64,000 nucleotides of DNA from JABMQB01 sp963677475 (GCA_963677475.2 CAXXQD010000006.1:87046-151045); one strand, 5' to 3'. Counted from the first letter of the stretch, positions 53,587-63,492 are shown. A program made the numbers and translations. The notes: generated from the letters alone by a model not told the origin.

Positions 53587-53618
53587 AAGCCGGACAATGC
53601 GCTAACATGAACCGGCTT
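53587..53618 (+). promoter_or_regulatory. Leader hairpin with CGCTAA hexaloop upstream of susC
   Basis: AAGCCGG (53587-53593) pairs with CCGGCTT (53612-53618). Inside it ATG (53597-53599) pairs with CAT (53606-53608) around the loop CGCTAA at 53600-53605. It lies at the same place as the 442-469 hairpin of the first locus, with shared blocks. No T-run follows, so it is not an ordinary terminator. Confidence 0.5.
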
Positions 53619-53633
53619 GTGAATTAATTTAAC

Positions 53634-53649
53634 TGGTGCGCTAACACCA
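53634..53649 (+). promoter_or_regulatory. Second CGCTAA-loop hairpin in the same leader
   Basis: TGGTG (53634-53638) pairs with CACCA (53645-53649) around the identical hexaloop CGCTAA (53639-53644). ATTTT follows at 53650-53655. Having the same loop twice in 50 bp, and a similar loop at the first locus, argues against chance. Confidence 0.45.
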
Positions 53650-53679
53650 ATTTTAAAAATCTAAATTCAAAACAAATTT

Positions 53680-56600
53680 ATGAAAAAAAAAGGTAACCAA
53701 GACCGTCTGGTTAATGGATGGCAGAAATTATTTCGAATTATGAAATTATCTATGATACTCATATTGGTAGGATTGATGCAGGTAACAGCATCGGTTTATT
53801 CCCAAAATACCAGGTTATCGGTAGATGCAAAAAATCAAAAAGTAGCAGAAATTTTAAAATCGATCGAAGATCAAAGTGAATTTCGCTTTTTTTATAAAAA
53901 TGAGCAGGTTGATGTTAACAGAAAGGTTAACATCGATGCAAACAACGAATCGGTAGAAGAAATTCTGGAAGCAATTTTTGAAGGAACTGATATTACTTAT
54001 ACATTTTTTGAAGATAAGTTGATATTGCTTTCATCAAAAGATAAAATCGAGTCTGAAATTCGTGGCATCCAGCAACAAAAATCAGTATCGGGAAAAATAA
54101 TAGACAAAAGCGGGGAATCGTTGCCTGGTGTAACGGTTTTCGTAAAAGGGACCACTCAGGGAACTGTGACCGATATTGATGGTAATTATTTCCTGTCAGA
54201 TGTATCGAGCGATGCGGTCATTCAGTTTTCATTTGTTGGTATGAAAATGCAGGAAGTTGTTGTTGGCGATCAAAGCACCATTAATATTATAATGGAAGAT
54301 GATGCCATTGGCATTGAAGAAATCGTAGCTGTTGGTTATGGTACAGTCAAAAAAAGGGACCTTACAGGATCGGTCGGAAGCCTTGATAACGAAATGATTG
54401 TTGAACGTGGCTCAACCAGTCCGATGGAAGCCATGCAAGGGCAAGTTGCGGGAGTGCAGATCAATTCAAGCAACGGGCGTATTGGAGGGGGCTTTGATAT
54501 TACCATTCGTGGTATAAACACCCTGTCTGAAACAAATTCGCCACTTTACGTGGTTGACGGGATACCAACTGATAACATCGATTTTCTTAATCCACAGGAT
54601 ATTTCACGAATCGATATTTTAAAAGATGCTTCATCAACAGCCATTTATGGTTCGCGCGGTACGAACGGGGTAGTTTTGGTTACAACTAAACAAGCAGGCG
54701 AAGAGGATGGGACTTTTTCAATCGCATATTCCGGTTATTATGGTATCAAAGCAGTTGCCCGTTTGCCCAAAATGATGTCAGGCGAAAAATGGTGGGAATA
54801 TCGTAAAGATGCACGTATTGCAGGATTTAGTGATTTAATGAACATCAGCGAAGACGATCTTTTAGATGCTGCAGGAGCAACACCTTGGTTAACCGATCGT
54901 ATTAATCGTGGCATTTATACCGATTGGTACGATGAAGTCTTAAAAAACGGAACTCAGCAAAACCACCATATTTCAATTTCAGGGACGAGCAAAAACAATA
55001 TGTCTTATGTGATTGGACTGGGGTATCAAAAAGAAGAAGGATTGATCGATAAAGAATCAATTGACAAGTATTCTATTAAAGGAAATATTTTACACGAAAT
55101 TAATGAGCAGTGGTCGGCTGGGACTAACCTGAACTTCATTTTTATTGAACAACAAAACGGAAGTGATATCGCCATGCAGGAAGCTTTCCGTCTTCCTCCT
55201 GTTGCCACACCACGCGACGACGATGGCAATTTGATCCTACAGCCTGGTACCTACAATTCTCCATCAGGTGAAGAACTTCTGGATATGACCAGCACCTGGA
55301 ACCCATTGTTGCAAATTGCGAACAGTAGTGATGAAAACCGCATGTACAATGTGTTGGGAAATGTGTTTCTTGAATTTAAGCCTGTGAAAGACCTCAGCTT
55401 AAAATCAACCTTATCGTTTGGTGCAACTTTCTCACGCAGGGGAAGATATTGGGGAGAACTTACCAATGAGTGGAATAACAATGGTAAACAGCCACTTGCA
55501 ATTGTTGATAAAGATGAAAACTTGAATTTTACCTGGGATAACCAAGCGAATTATTCAAAAACTTTTGGCGACCATGACCTGAATCTAATGGGGCTTGTAA
55601 GTTCATATTACACCCGCTCAGAGTTTACCTCAATTGATGTTAAAAACCTGCCTTTCGATTCGGGCATTTACAATTTGGGCTCAGCCGGAACAATCAATAG
55701 TGTTGGTTCTAATTTTATTAAAGCAACTATGCTTTCGTATGTGCTTAGGGCAAATTATTCTTTCAAAGGAAAATATCTGGTGACTTTATCAAATCGTTGG
55801 GATGGTTCTTCGAAATTATCGGAAGGCAATAAATGGAATGCGTTCCCTTCAGGGGCATTTGGATGGCGCTTAAGCGAAGAAGAATTTATCCAGGATATGG
55901 GAAAAATCTCCAACCTAAAACTTAGGGCAAGTTACGGATTTACGGGAAACAATGCTGTGGCACCATATCAAACAAGGAGCTATGCCGACAAGCTGGTTTA
56001 TTACGATTTCTTCGGATCAACTGCTAATGGTTTCCGTCCGGCACAAATTGCAAACAACATTTTAACGTGGGAAAAAACACGCGAATTGAATGTTGGTTTG
56101 GATATCGGGGTATTCGACCAGAGAATCACAGGTTCTGTTGATGTTTATAGCAAACTATCGAAAGAACTATTAATGGAGCAAAAACTTCCCGCCGAATCGG
56201 GTTGGGCGAGCATGCAGGCCAATGTCGGGTCGGTGAGCAATAAAGGTGTTGAATTAATGCTTCACACCATTAATATCGATAAAAAAGATTTGACCTGGGA
56301 CATGACTTTAACTTTCTCTAAAAACGTAAACGAGATTGTTGAAATTTACGGAGGCAAAAACGATGATATTGGCAACAATTGGTTTATTGGAGAACCTGTT
56401 GCTGTGCATTATAATTACAAATACGATGGTGTTTGGCAAGCTGACGAGGCTGAAGAAGCTGCATTTTATGGGTTTAAAGAAGGAAATGCCAAAGTTGTTG
56501 ATTATGGGGAAAAAGGATATTCTGCTGATGAAGACCGCGTGATTTTAGGATCGCCGCTGCCCGATTGGATTGGAAGCTTTTCTACTTATGTGAAATATAA

Positions 56601-57057
56601 AAATTTCGATTTCTCGGCAAACTTGTTCACCAACCAGGGTGTGTTGGTATTCAGTCATTTCCACGATAACTTTGCCGACGTGAGGTCTAGGGGGCGTCAA
56701 AAACTGGATGTGAATTACTATGTTCCTCAAAACAACATTACTGCACCAAACGGACCAAAGGTATCCAACGAATATCCTCAGCCTCGTAACGAAGGCTCTT
56801 TTTGGACTGCTGATAATGTTGCATTCTATCACGATGCATCATTCGTAAAAGTCAAAAATATTACCTTGGGTTATACGCTTGGCAAGAAAGCTTTAGATAA
56901 AATCCATGTGAAAAGCTGCCGGGTTTATGCAAACATCTTAAATCCATTTGTATTTACATCGTACGAAGGATATGATCCGGAGTGGGGAGGTGCCCAACTT
57001 TCAGAAGGTGGGGTAGCATCGGTAACCTATCAATTCGGAGTTAATTTACAGTTCTAA
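53680..57057 (+). CDS. SusC/RagA-type receptor with STN signalling domain (third SusC)
   Basis: An outer-membrane importer of 1125 aa. Layout: signal segment about 21-42 ending near VYSQ, STN domain about 45-120 (VAEILKSIEDQSEFRFFYK), carboxypeptidase-regulatory-like domain about 133-205 (GESLPGVTVFVKGTTQGT), TonB-box-like EEIVAVGYGTVKKRDLTGSV, plug with YVVDGIPTDNIDFLNPQDI and ILKDASSTAIYGSRG, then barrel ending in NLQF. It resembles the first SusC more than the second. It is directly downstream of fecR and carries the same hairpin leader type, so it is the probable signal sensor of this sigma system. Confidence 0.96.
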   Translation: MKKKGNQDRLVNGWQKLFRIMKLSMILILVGLMQVTASVYSQNTRLSVDAKNQKVAEILKSIEDQSEFRFFYKNEQVDVNRKVNIDANNESVEEILEAIFEGTDITYTFFEDKLILLSSKDKIESEIRGIQQQKSVSGKIIDKSGESLPGVTVFVKGTTQGTVTDIDGNYFLSDVSSDAVIQFSFVGMKMQEVVVGDQSTINIIMEDDAIGIEEIVAVGYGTVKKRDLTGSVGSLDNEMIVERGSTSPMEAMQGQVAGVQINSSNGRIGGGFDITIRGINTLSETNSPLYVVDGIPTDNIDFLNPQDISRIDILKDASSTAIYGSRGTNGVVLVTTKQAGEEDGTFSIAYSGYYGIKAVARLPKMMSGEKWWEYRKDARIAGFSDLMNISEDDLLDAAGATPWLTDRINRGIYTDWYDEVLKNGTQQNHHISISGTSKNNMSYVIGLGYQKEEGLIDKESIDKYSIKGNILHEINEQWSAGTNLNFIFIEQQNGSDIAMQEAFRLPPVATPRDDDGNLILQPGTYNSPSGEELLDMTSTWNPLLQIANSSDENRMYNVLGNVFLEFKPVKDLSLKSTLSFGATFSRRGRYWGELTNEWNNNGKQPLAIVDKDENLNFTWDNQANYSKTFGDHDLNLMGLVSSYYTRSEFTSIDVKNLPFDSGIYNLGSAGTINSVGSNFIKATMLSYVLRANYSFKGKYLVTLSNRWDGSSKLSEGNKWNAFPSGAFGWRLSEEEFIQDMGKISNLKLRASYGFTGNNAVAPYQTRSYADKLVYYDFFGSTANGFRPAQIANNILTWEKTRELNVGLDIGVFDQRITGSVDVYSKLSKELLMEQKLPAESGWASMQANVGSVSNKGVELMLHTINIDKKDLTWDMTLTFSKNVNEIVEIYGGKNDDIGNNWFIGEPVAVHYNYKYDGVWQADEAEEAAFYGFKEGNAKVVDYGEKGYSADEDRVILGSPLPDWIGSFSTYVKYKNFDFSANLFTNQGVLVFSHFHDNFADVRSRGRQKLDVNYYVPQNNITAPNGPKVSNEYPQPRNEGSFWTADNVAFYHDASFVKVKNITLGYTLGKKALDKIHVKSCRVYANILNPFVFTSYEGYDPEWGGAQLSEGGVASVTYQFGVNLQF

Positions 57058-57074
57058 CCTAAAGAAAACTAATC

Positions 57075-58709
57075 ATGAAAAGAATAGTACTATACATAGC
57101 ATTAATTGGTTTATTTTCAACAGGATGTAGCGATTTTCTGGTGGAAGAAAACAAATCGGACGTAATTTCCGATGAATATTATGAAACTGCCGAAGGATTT
57201 GAAACGCTTGTCAATTCTTCATATGGAACGTTGAGGGATGTTTATGGCGGCAATCCTTATATTTTTTGTGCCGGGACTGATATGTATGTTGAAGGTCGCG
57301 AGCCTCAACCTCCGGGTTTAAGTGAATACCGTTTCTTATCTCCTGCCGAAGAAGAAGCTGGAACCCTCTATTTTAGCGGATTTCAATCCATTCAGATTTG
57401 TAATATGGGATTGTATTACAGTGATAAAGTGGAGGAATTCGATGAACTTGACAATCGCGTAGGTGAGCTTAAATATTTAAGGGCTAATTATTTCTTCCTG
57501 TTGGTTCAAACCTATGGAGGAGTAACCCTTACAACTGATTTTGTTAATTCTCCAATTCTGGCGTTTGAGCGCAATTCAGCCGAAGAGGTCTATGAATTTA
57601 TTGTTAAAGAGTTGGAAGAAGCAAAAAACCTGGTTTCAACCGAAGCTTACAACGGAAGGGTTAACAAAAGGGCGGTGCTCCATTTGTTGGCAAAAGTATA
57701 TATGACCCGTGGTTATGAATCATTTGCCGGATCAGATGATTTCTCAAAGGCAGCAACATATGCCGATGAAGCAATTGCCGGACAAGCATTAAACATTGCA
57801 TTCGAAGATTTATGGACACCAGGGAACGATGAAAATGCCGAGGTACTTTTTGCGGTCCAGTACGACAGGACTTCCATTGCTGCTGCACCAACCGAATTGG
57901 GAAATACCCAATGTGCATTTTTTGGAGCATCGCTGGGTGGTGGTTCCGACATGGCCGGCAGGGCACCATATAAAACCTATACACTTTGCCCAACCATGTA
58001 TTTCTTCGACCGTTTTGTTGAAGGGGATAGCAGGCTCGAAGCTTCAATAATGATGCATATTTATGTCAATTATTTCGACTATTACAATTTGGAAGATATA
58101 AGCAATAGAAGGATTGATTATTATTATGCACCAAAGTGGGCCCAATCCGATGAACAAATCCAGCTGTGGCGTGATGAAAATCCTGAAACTCGTTCGCTAA
58201 CAACGGTTATAAAATATGACAATTGGGAGGCTGATAAAGAGTTGGTTGCCGAAGACTATGCATTTCCTGTGATTAAAAAATTCGATGATCCGGGTGCCTC
58301 ATACGGAAGAAATACCAGTGCCAGGGATATTATCCTTTCGCGCTTGGGCGAAACCTATTTGATTGCTTCCGAAGCATATTTCAAATCGGGAAATAGTGCA
58401 GTTGCACTTGAGCGTTTGAATGAAGTGAGGCGCAGGGCTGCCAAACCAGGGTTCGACTTATCGCTAAGTTCAATTGACATGGATGTTATTTTAAATGAGC
58501 GTGCCGCTGAATTGGCAGGGGAATACCATCGTTGGTTCGACCTTAAAAGAACAGGTACACTCGTACAACGTTGTGTTACTTATAATAAAGATATTCAAAC
58601 CGAAAACTTTGAAGGGAGAGATGGAAATTTAAAGATATTGCGCCCAATTCCCCAGGATGCAATTGATTTGAACAGAAATAAAAATTTCCAACAAAATCCG
58701 GCATACTAA
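57075..58709 (+). CDS. Third SusD/RagB-family lipoprotein
   Basis: Partner of the SusC encoded 17 bp upstream. The lipobox is STGC at about residues 16-19. SusD motifs are GELKYLRANYFFLLVQTYGGV, LSRLGETYLIASEAYFKSG and LNERAAELAGEYHRWFDLKR, and the end is NPAY. Length 544 aa. It differs from the two other SusDs in this window, and by position it probably delivers polygalacturonate-derived oligomers to the following GH28. Confidence 0.95.
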   Translation: MKRIVLYIALIGLFSTGCSDFLVEENKSDVISDEYYETAEGFETLVNSSYGTLRDVYGGNPYIFCAGTDMYVEGREPQPPGLSEYRFLSPAEEEAGTLYFSGFQSIQICNMGLYYSDKVEEFDELDNRVGELKYLRANYFFLLVQTYGGVTLTTDFVNSPILAFERNSAEEVYEFIVKELEEAKNLVSTEAYNGRVNKRAVLHLLAKVYMTRGYESFAGSDDFSKAATYADEAIAGQALNIAFEDLWTPGNDENAEVLFAVQYDRTSIAAAPTELGNTQCAFFGASLGGGSDMAGRAPYKTYTLCPTMYFFDRFVEGDSRLEASIMMHIYVNYFDYYNLEDISNRRIDYYYAPKWAQSDEQIQLWRDENPETRSLTTVIKYDNWEADKELVAEDYAFPVIKKFDDPGASYGRNTSARDIILSRLGETYLIASEAYFKSGNSAVALERLNEVRRRAAKPGFDLSLSSIDMDVILNERAAELAGEYHRWFDLKRTGTLVQRCVTYNKDIQTENFEGRDGNLKILRPIPQDAIDLNRNKNFQQNPAY

Positions 58710-58724
58710 TCATACATTCATTAG

Positions 58725-58751
58725 CCTGGGGCATTTAGACCATGCCCCGGG
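58725..58751 (+). other. GC-rich hairpin between susD and the GH28 gene
   Basis: CCTGGGGCAT pairs with ATGCCCCGGG over 10 bp (one wobble) around a 7-base loop. No T-run follows. It is the most GC-rich spot in the neighbourhood and could reduce or stabilise transcript passing into the GH28 gene, setting a lower level for the enzyme than for SusCD. Confidence 0.6.
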
Positions 58752-58781
58752 TTGATGCATGAAAATATATTAAAATTTACA

Positions 58782-60194
58782 ATGAAAAGAAGACTAGTTA
58801 TTTTACTCCTTTTATGTTTTGTTGGAACAGGATGGAATTTAAAGGCTGCCGAACCAACCGATCCGTGGAAAAAGGCACAAGAAATATTAGAAAATATCCG
58901 CGAGCCAGAATTTAATGATCAGGAATATAATGTCACTGATTTTGGGGCCGTTGCCGATGGTACCACCGTGAATACCAAAGCAATAAACGTAGCGATAGAA
59001 ATGTGCAGCAGTAAAGGCGGCGGAAAAGTGATCATTCCCAAAGGTGAATTTCTAACGGGACCGGTTCATTTAAAAAACAATGTGAATTTGGTTGTAAGCG
59101 AAAATGCCGTGTTGAAATTCTCGACAAAAACTACGGATTATTTGCCTCTGGTGAAAACGCGTTGGGAAGGCGATGATTGCTATAACTATACACCATTGAT
59201 TTTCGCCGATGGGCAAACGAATATTGCTCTTTCAGGAAAAGGTACCATCGACGGGCAGGGAAGCAAAAAAGACTGGTGGTTTTGGAAAGGCGGCAAAAGC
59301 CATGGTTGGTCGAAAGGTATGCCTAGCCAGTTACTTCCCGAAGGAAGGCCTTTGCTGAAAAAATACAACGATACTCAGGTTCCGGTTGAGCAACGCCAGA
59401 TGGGCGAGGGGCACTATCTGAGGCCTCAGTTTATCAATTTTATTAATTGTAAGAATATTCTTATTGAGGATATAACCATTACCAATTCACCCTTTTGGAT
59501 TATTCATCCATTACTTTCAGAGAATGTGATTGTTCGGAAAGTTACCATTAACAGCATGGGACCAAATAACGACGGAATTGATTCAGAATCGTGCAAAAAT
59601 GTGTTGATTGAAGAGTGTATTTTTAATACCGGAGACGACTGCATTGCACTAAAATCGGGAAGGGATTTTGACGGAAGAAGGGCAAATGTGCCAATTGAAA
59701 ATGTGATTATCCGCAATTGCCACATGAAAAACGGACATGGCGGGGTCGCCATTGGAAGTGAAATTTCAGGGGGTGTGAAAAATATTTTTGTTGAGAATTG
59801 CCAAATGGACAGCCCTGAACTTGACCGAGCAATACGTTTAAAAACAAACAACAGCCGTGGTGGTGTAACCGACGGGGTTTACGTTCGCGATGTAAATGTC
59901 GGGCAGGTAAATATTGCCGTTATATCCATTAACTCAAGTTATCATATCGATCGTGAAGGACAGGGGAAATTCCCGCCAATGGTGCGCAATGTGCACATCT
60001 CAAATTTAAAAGCAGGGAAAGCCGACTATGCCATTTGGTTACAGGGAATAGAAGGTGAAAACTGTGTCGAAAACATTAGCATAAATAACTGTTCGTTTGA
60101 TTCTGTAAATAAACCAGCCCAGATTGACAATGTGAGGCAATTACGAATTGAGAATGTTCAGATTAACGGAGAAGATTTTCATATGGTGAAATAA
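58782..60194 (+). CDS. GH28 polygalacturonase/exo-polygalacturonase
   Basis: Start chosen at the ATG at 58782, giving signal peptide RRLVILLLLCFVGTGWNLKA; in-frame starts at 58752 (TTG) and 58755 (ATG) would add a poor leader. A beta-helix follows with the GH28 motifs: NND (D264), GDD (D285, D286), GHGG (H319) and RLK (R352, K354), i.e. all catalytic and substrate-binding residues. It hydrolyses alpha-1,4-galacturonide bonds in the periplasm, on homogalacturonan or rhamnogalacturonan fragments. It is the only hydrolase in the sigma/FecR/SusCD unit. Confidence 0.94.
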   Translation: MKRRLVILLLLCFVGTGWNLKAAEPTDPWKKAQEILENIREPEFNDQEYNVTDFGAVADGTTVNTKAINVAIEMCSSKGGGKVIIPKGEFLTGPVHLKNNVNLVVSENAVLKFSTKTTDYLPLVKTRWEGDDCYNYTPLIFADGQTNIALSGKGTIDGQGSKKDWWFWKGGKSHGWSKGMPSQLLPEGRPLLKKYNDTQVPVEQRQMGEGHYLRPQFINFINCKNILIEDITITNSPFWIIHPLLSENVIVRKVTINSMGPNNDGIDSESCKNVLIEECIFNTGDDCIALKSGRDFDGRRANVPIENVIIRNCHMKNGHGGVAIGSEISGGVKNIFVENCQMDSPELDRAIRLKTNNSRGGVTDGVYVRDVNVGQVNIAVISINSSYHIDREGQGKFPPMVRNVHISNLKAGKADYAIWLQGIEGENCVENISINNCSFDSVNKPAQIDNVRQLRIENVQINGEDFHMVK

Positions 60195-60227
60195 CCAGTA
60201 GTTAAGTTTAGAGTAGATTTTTTATTT

Positions 60228-60270
60228 GGGTTTGCTATGTCTTTTCTTTCGGGAAATGACATGGCAACCC
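60228..60270 (+). terminator. Probable terminator after the GH28 gene
   Basis: A long stem pairs GGGTT-GCTATGTC (with a bulged T) with GACATGGCAACCC, including one wobble; an inner TTTC/GGAAA helix sits in the loop. The 3' flank is A/T-rich but without a clean T-run. The rest of this 236-bp gap shows only a weak promoter-like CATGTTTG around 60362-60369, upstream of the next gene. Confidence 0.5.
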
Positions 60271-60430
60271 ATTTAAACTGGGAATAATCACGAGTATTTC
60301 TGCATTTTCCATATTTCAAAACCAAGTAATATTTATTGAGCATTCCCAGGAAATCCAATTCATGTTTGCAGGCATCTTACTAATCGCAATACATTCTAAA
60401 CTTTTCACGACCAATTAAACAAATCATACA

Positions 60431-61678
60431 ATGAAATTAAATCGTAGAAATTTTCTTACTACAGCTGTAGCGGGCAGTGTGGCAGCTGGTTTTCCTTTAG
60501 CAGCTTGTAAAAGTGTACAAGAAACACCACCATATCAAAAGCTCGATGAAGTATTAAAAAAGCCGGTTTTAAAATCAGAACTTTTTTCGCATCCGGTTAT
60601 TATTGAAAGCATTGAATTGTTAAAATATAAAAACAATTACCTGTGTAAAGTACGATCGAAAGATGGGGTCGAAGGTTTTTCTTTCGGGAACGGTCAATTG
60701 GAAGTGCTTTATCCGATTTTTGTAAAGCGTATTCAACCGTTTTTTATTGGAAAAGATGCACGTCAATTAGAAGCTTTGCTGGAAGAAGCCTATGTTTATA
60801 AAAGCAATTATAAACATCAAAGTGTTGCCTTGTGGGTGCCTTTTGCAACTTTGGAATTTGCCATTCTCGATATGCTTGGAAAAATTGCGCAAAAGCCCAT
60901 GGGGCAGTTGATTGGCGAAATACATAATCCAACCATAAATTTGTACCAGGCAAATAGTGAGCGTGATATTTCGGCTGAAGAAACTTTGGAGCATTTGCTG
61001 GCCCAGGTTGAGGTTTCAAATACCAAAGCAATCAAATTTAAAATTGGTGGCAGAATGAGCCATCCTGAGTATCCAAAAGGAAGAACAGAGAAGTTGATTC
61101 CACTTGTACGCGAAACTTTTGGCGATGATATGGTTATTTCTGCTGATTCCAACGGATCTTACGATGTGAAAGAGGCAATCCGAATTGGTAAAATTTTGCA
61201 GGAATACAACTATTCGTTTTATGAAGAGCCGGTTCCATTTGATTGGTATGAAGAAACCAAGCAGGTCGCCGATGCTCTAGACATACCCATTGCAGGAGGC
61301 GAACAAGAACCAAGCCTCCGAAGTTTCAGGTGGTTATTGGCAAACGATGCGTTGCAGATTGCGCAAGCCGACATGTTTTATTTTGGTGGAATGATCCGAT
61401 CAATGAAAGTGGCACGAATGGCTGAAGTGCTTGGTAAAACACACATTCCGCATGTGTCGAATATTGGGTATGTGTATATGCTTCATTTTATTTCGGCAAT
61501 TCCAAATGCCGGTCCATTCCACGAACTTAAAGAGCCTTTTAACGATGATATGTCGTTTGAATGCAAAACATCTTCCTTGCTTTCAAATAATGGTGTTGTA
61601 AAAGTGCCTACCGGACCAGGGTTGGGAATTGATTTTGACCCGGATTTTATAAAAAAACACCAACTAATTACAGGATAA
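60431..61678 (+). CDS. Tat-exported enolase-superfamily (mandelate racemase/muconate lactonizing-like) lipoprotein
   Basis: An enzyme of 415 aa whose N-terminus has a twin-arginine signal (NRRNFLTTAVAG, R5-R6) and a possible lipobox LAAC at C26, so it should be in the periplasm attached to a membrane. The MR/MLE features are complete: KFK (K202, K204), SADSNG (D239), YEEP (E265/E266) and GGEQE (E291) as magnesium ligands, and PHVSN (H341) as the second base. These enzymes dehydrate or racemise sugar acids; the substrate is unknown but a uronic or aldaric acid is plausible. The next gene encodes a carboxylate-type transporter. Confidence 0.87.
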   Translation: MKLNRRNFLTTAVAGSVAAGFPLAACKSVQETPPYQKLDEVLKKPVLKSELFSHPVIIESIELLKYKNNYLCKVRSKDGVEGFSFGNGQLEVLYPIFVKRIQPFFIGKDARQLEALLEEAYVYKSNYKHQSVALWVPFATLEFAILDMLGKIAQKPMGQLIGEIHNPTINLYQANSERDISAEETLEHLLAQVEVSNTKAIKFKIGGRMSHPEYPKGRTEKLIPLVRETFGDDMVISADSNGSYDVKEAIRIGKILQEYNYSFYEEPVPFDWYEETKQVADALDIPIAGGEQEPSLRSFRWLLANDALQIAQADMFYFGGMIRSMKVARMAEVLGKTHIPHVSNIGYVYMLHFISAIPNAGPFHELKEPFNDDMSFECKTSSLLSNNGVVKVPTGPGLGIDFDPDFIKKHQLITG

Positions 61679-61703
61679 AAACCAAGCAACTAAACCTAAA
61701 TTT

Positions 61704-63215
61704 ATGCATAAATCGTTTAAGAAGAAGCTGTCTGTTTCAGGCGGGCTTCTTTTGTTTGTTATTTTATTGATTTTTAATGTAGAACCCTCAAACCCGATAG
61801 TTGGAAAATGTTTGGCAATTGCAGCCTTAATGGCTGTGTGGTGGATCACTGAAGCAGTTCCGCTTTCGGTAACCGCACTTTTACCAGTTGTTCTTTTTCC
61901 GGTTTTAGGTGTGGTTGACGGTAAAATAATAGCATCAACATATTTCAATTCAATCATCTTTTTATTCATTGGTGGCTTTATTATGGCTTTAGCCATGGAA
62001 CGCTGGGATTTGCATAACCGAATCGCATTAAAAATAATTAAACGTATTGGTATTAGTCCCGGTAGGATATTAATGGGCTTCATGGTTTCAACGGCATTCC
62101 TATCGATGTGGATGAGCAATACCGCCACCACAATGATGATGGTACCAATTGCAATTTCGGTGGTCAAAAAGCTGGAAGATTTGCTGGGGGAGAAGGCGGT
62201 TAAATATTATTCCGTTGGTTTGTTTCTAAGCATTGCCTACAGTTCTTCAATTGGTGGCATGGCAACCTTGGTAGGAACACCAACCAATATGATTATGGTT
62301 AAAATGCTGGATGTGTTGTTCCAAAATGCGCCCGAAATTTCCTTCACCCAATGGTTGATGTTTGCTTTTCCTTTATCGATATTAATGATACTAGCTGCCT
62401 GGGTATTGATTTATACCATTTTTAAACCAAAAAAGAAATGGCAGGAACTAAGCAAAGACGCCTTTGATGGATATTTTAGCGATATTGGAAAAATTAGCTA
62501 CGAAGAAAAATGCGTTCTGGTATTTTTTATTCTATTGGTACTTAGTTGGGTATTCCGTCCGGGAATAAAAATTAATGACTTTTACATGCCCGGATGGTCC
62601 GACTTATTTGCCGATAAAACCTTTATTAGTGATGGGACAACCGCCATATTTTTTTCGGTTTTATTGTTTTTAGTTCCATCGAAGAAAGAGAAGAACAGCA
62701 TGTTAATGGATTGGAAAACAGTGAATAAACTGCCATGGAATATTGTATTGCTTTTTGGAGGCGGCTTTGCACTTGCAAAAGGTTTCGAGGTGTCTGGTTT
62801 GTCCATCTGGATTGGCGAGCAATTGCAGTTTGGCGATTCTTTCCCGCTAATTCTTTTATTGTTAATTGTAATAATTCTGATATCGTTTTTAACAGAACTG
62901 ACTTCGAATGTTGCCAGCACCACAATTTTACTGCCTGTTTTTGCAGGTTTTGCTGTTTCAAAAAATATTCACCCTTATTTTCTAATGATTCCATTAACGA
63001 TGGCCGCTAACCTAGCTTTTATGTTGCCTACAGCAACGCCGGGCAATGCCATTATTTTTGGAACCAATAAAATATCGATTGATAAAATGATACGTACAGG
63101 GTTTATTTTGAACCTGGTGGGCATCATACTGGTATTTATAATTTCAGTGACACTCCTTTCCTGGGTATTTAGTATCGACATCCATTCCCTGCCGGGTTGG
63201 GCAGTGCTGAAATAA
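61704..63215 (+). CDS. SLC13/DASS-family anion:sodium symporter
   Basis: A membrane protein of 503 aa with about eleven to twelve hydrophobic segments. The paired SNT motifs of this family are visible: SNTATT in the first half (near residue 140) and SNVASTT in the second half (near residue 400), which form the substrate and sodium site. Such proteins import dicarboxylates or sulfate. It begins 25 bp after the enolase-superfamily gene, so it probably imports the acid produced by that enzyme. A terminator follows at 63234. Confidence 0.9.
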   Translation: MHKSFKKKLSVSGGLLLFVILLIFNVEPSNPIVGKCLAIAALMAVWWITEAVPLSVTALLPVVLFPVLGVVDGKIIASTYFNSIIFLFIGGFIMALAMERWDLHNRIALKIIKRIGISPGRILMGFMVSTAFLSMWMSNTATTMMMVPIAISVVKKLEDLLGEKAVKYYSVGLFLSIAYSSSIGGMATLVGTPTNMIMVKMLDVLFQNAPEISFTQWLMFAFPLSILMILAAWVLIYTIFKPKKKWQELSKDAFDGYFSDIGKISYEEKCVLVFFILLVLSWVFRPGIKINDFYMPGWSDLFADKTFISDGTTAIFFSVLLFLVPSKKEKNSMLMDWKTVNKLPWNIVLLFGGGFALAKGFEVSGLSIWIGEQLQFGDSFPLILLLLIVIILISFLTELTSNVASTTILLPVFAGFAVSKNIHPYFLMIPLTMAANLAFMLPTATPGNAIIFGTNKISIDKMIRTGFILNLVGIILVFIISVTLLSWVFSIDIHSLPGWAVLK

Positions 63216-63233
63216 AAATATCTCCACCAGGTT

Positions 63234-63262
63234 AGAGGCTATCATAAAAGATGGCCTCTTTT
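63234..63262 (+). terminator. Intrinsic terminator after the SLC13 gene
   Basis: AGAGGCTATC (63234-63243) pairs with GATGGCCTCT (63250-63259) over 10 bp with one wobble and a 6-base loop, followed by TTTTA. Confidence 0.75.
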
Positions 63263-63492
63263 ATATTGTAAAAAAAATCTTTATTGGTCAAAACCAAACC
63301 GATAAAAACCGAAGATTTTGTAACGCATTGATATATATATGGAGTTTGATAATTGATATTTATATGTTCGTAAAATAAATAGTTTTAAAAAACAATTTGA
63401 CATAGGTTTTGTGTACAGAAATGAAGAGTCAAGATAAGCACAGTAAATATATTTGCTATATAAACTTTTTAATTAAATCAATACAATCAACC

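Noticed and set aside
63421..63492. Longer start for the PL10 lyase
   Set aside because: The ATG at 63421 is in frame, but it places 24 extra residues ahead of a good signal peptide. The ATG at 63493 fits an exported enzyme better.
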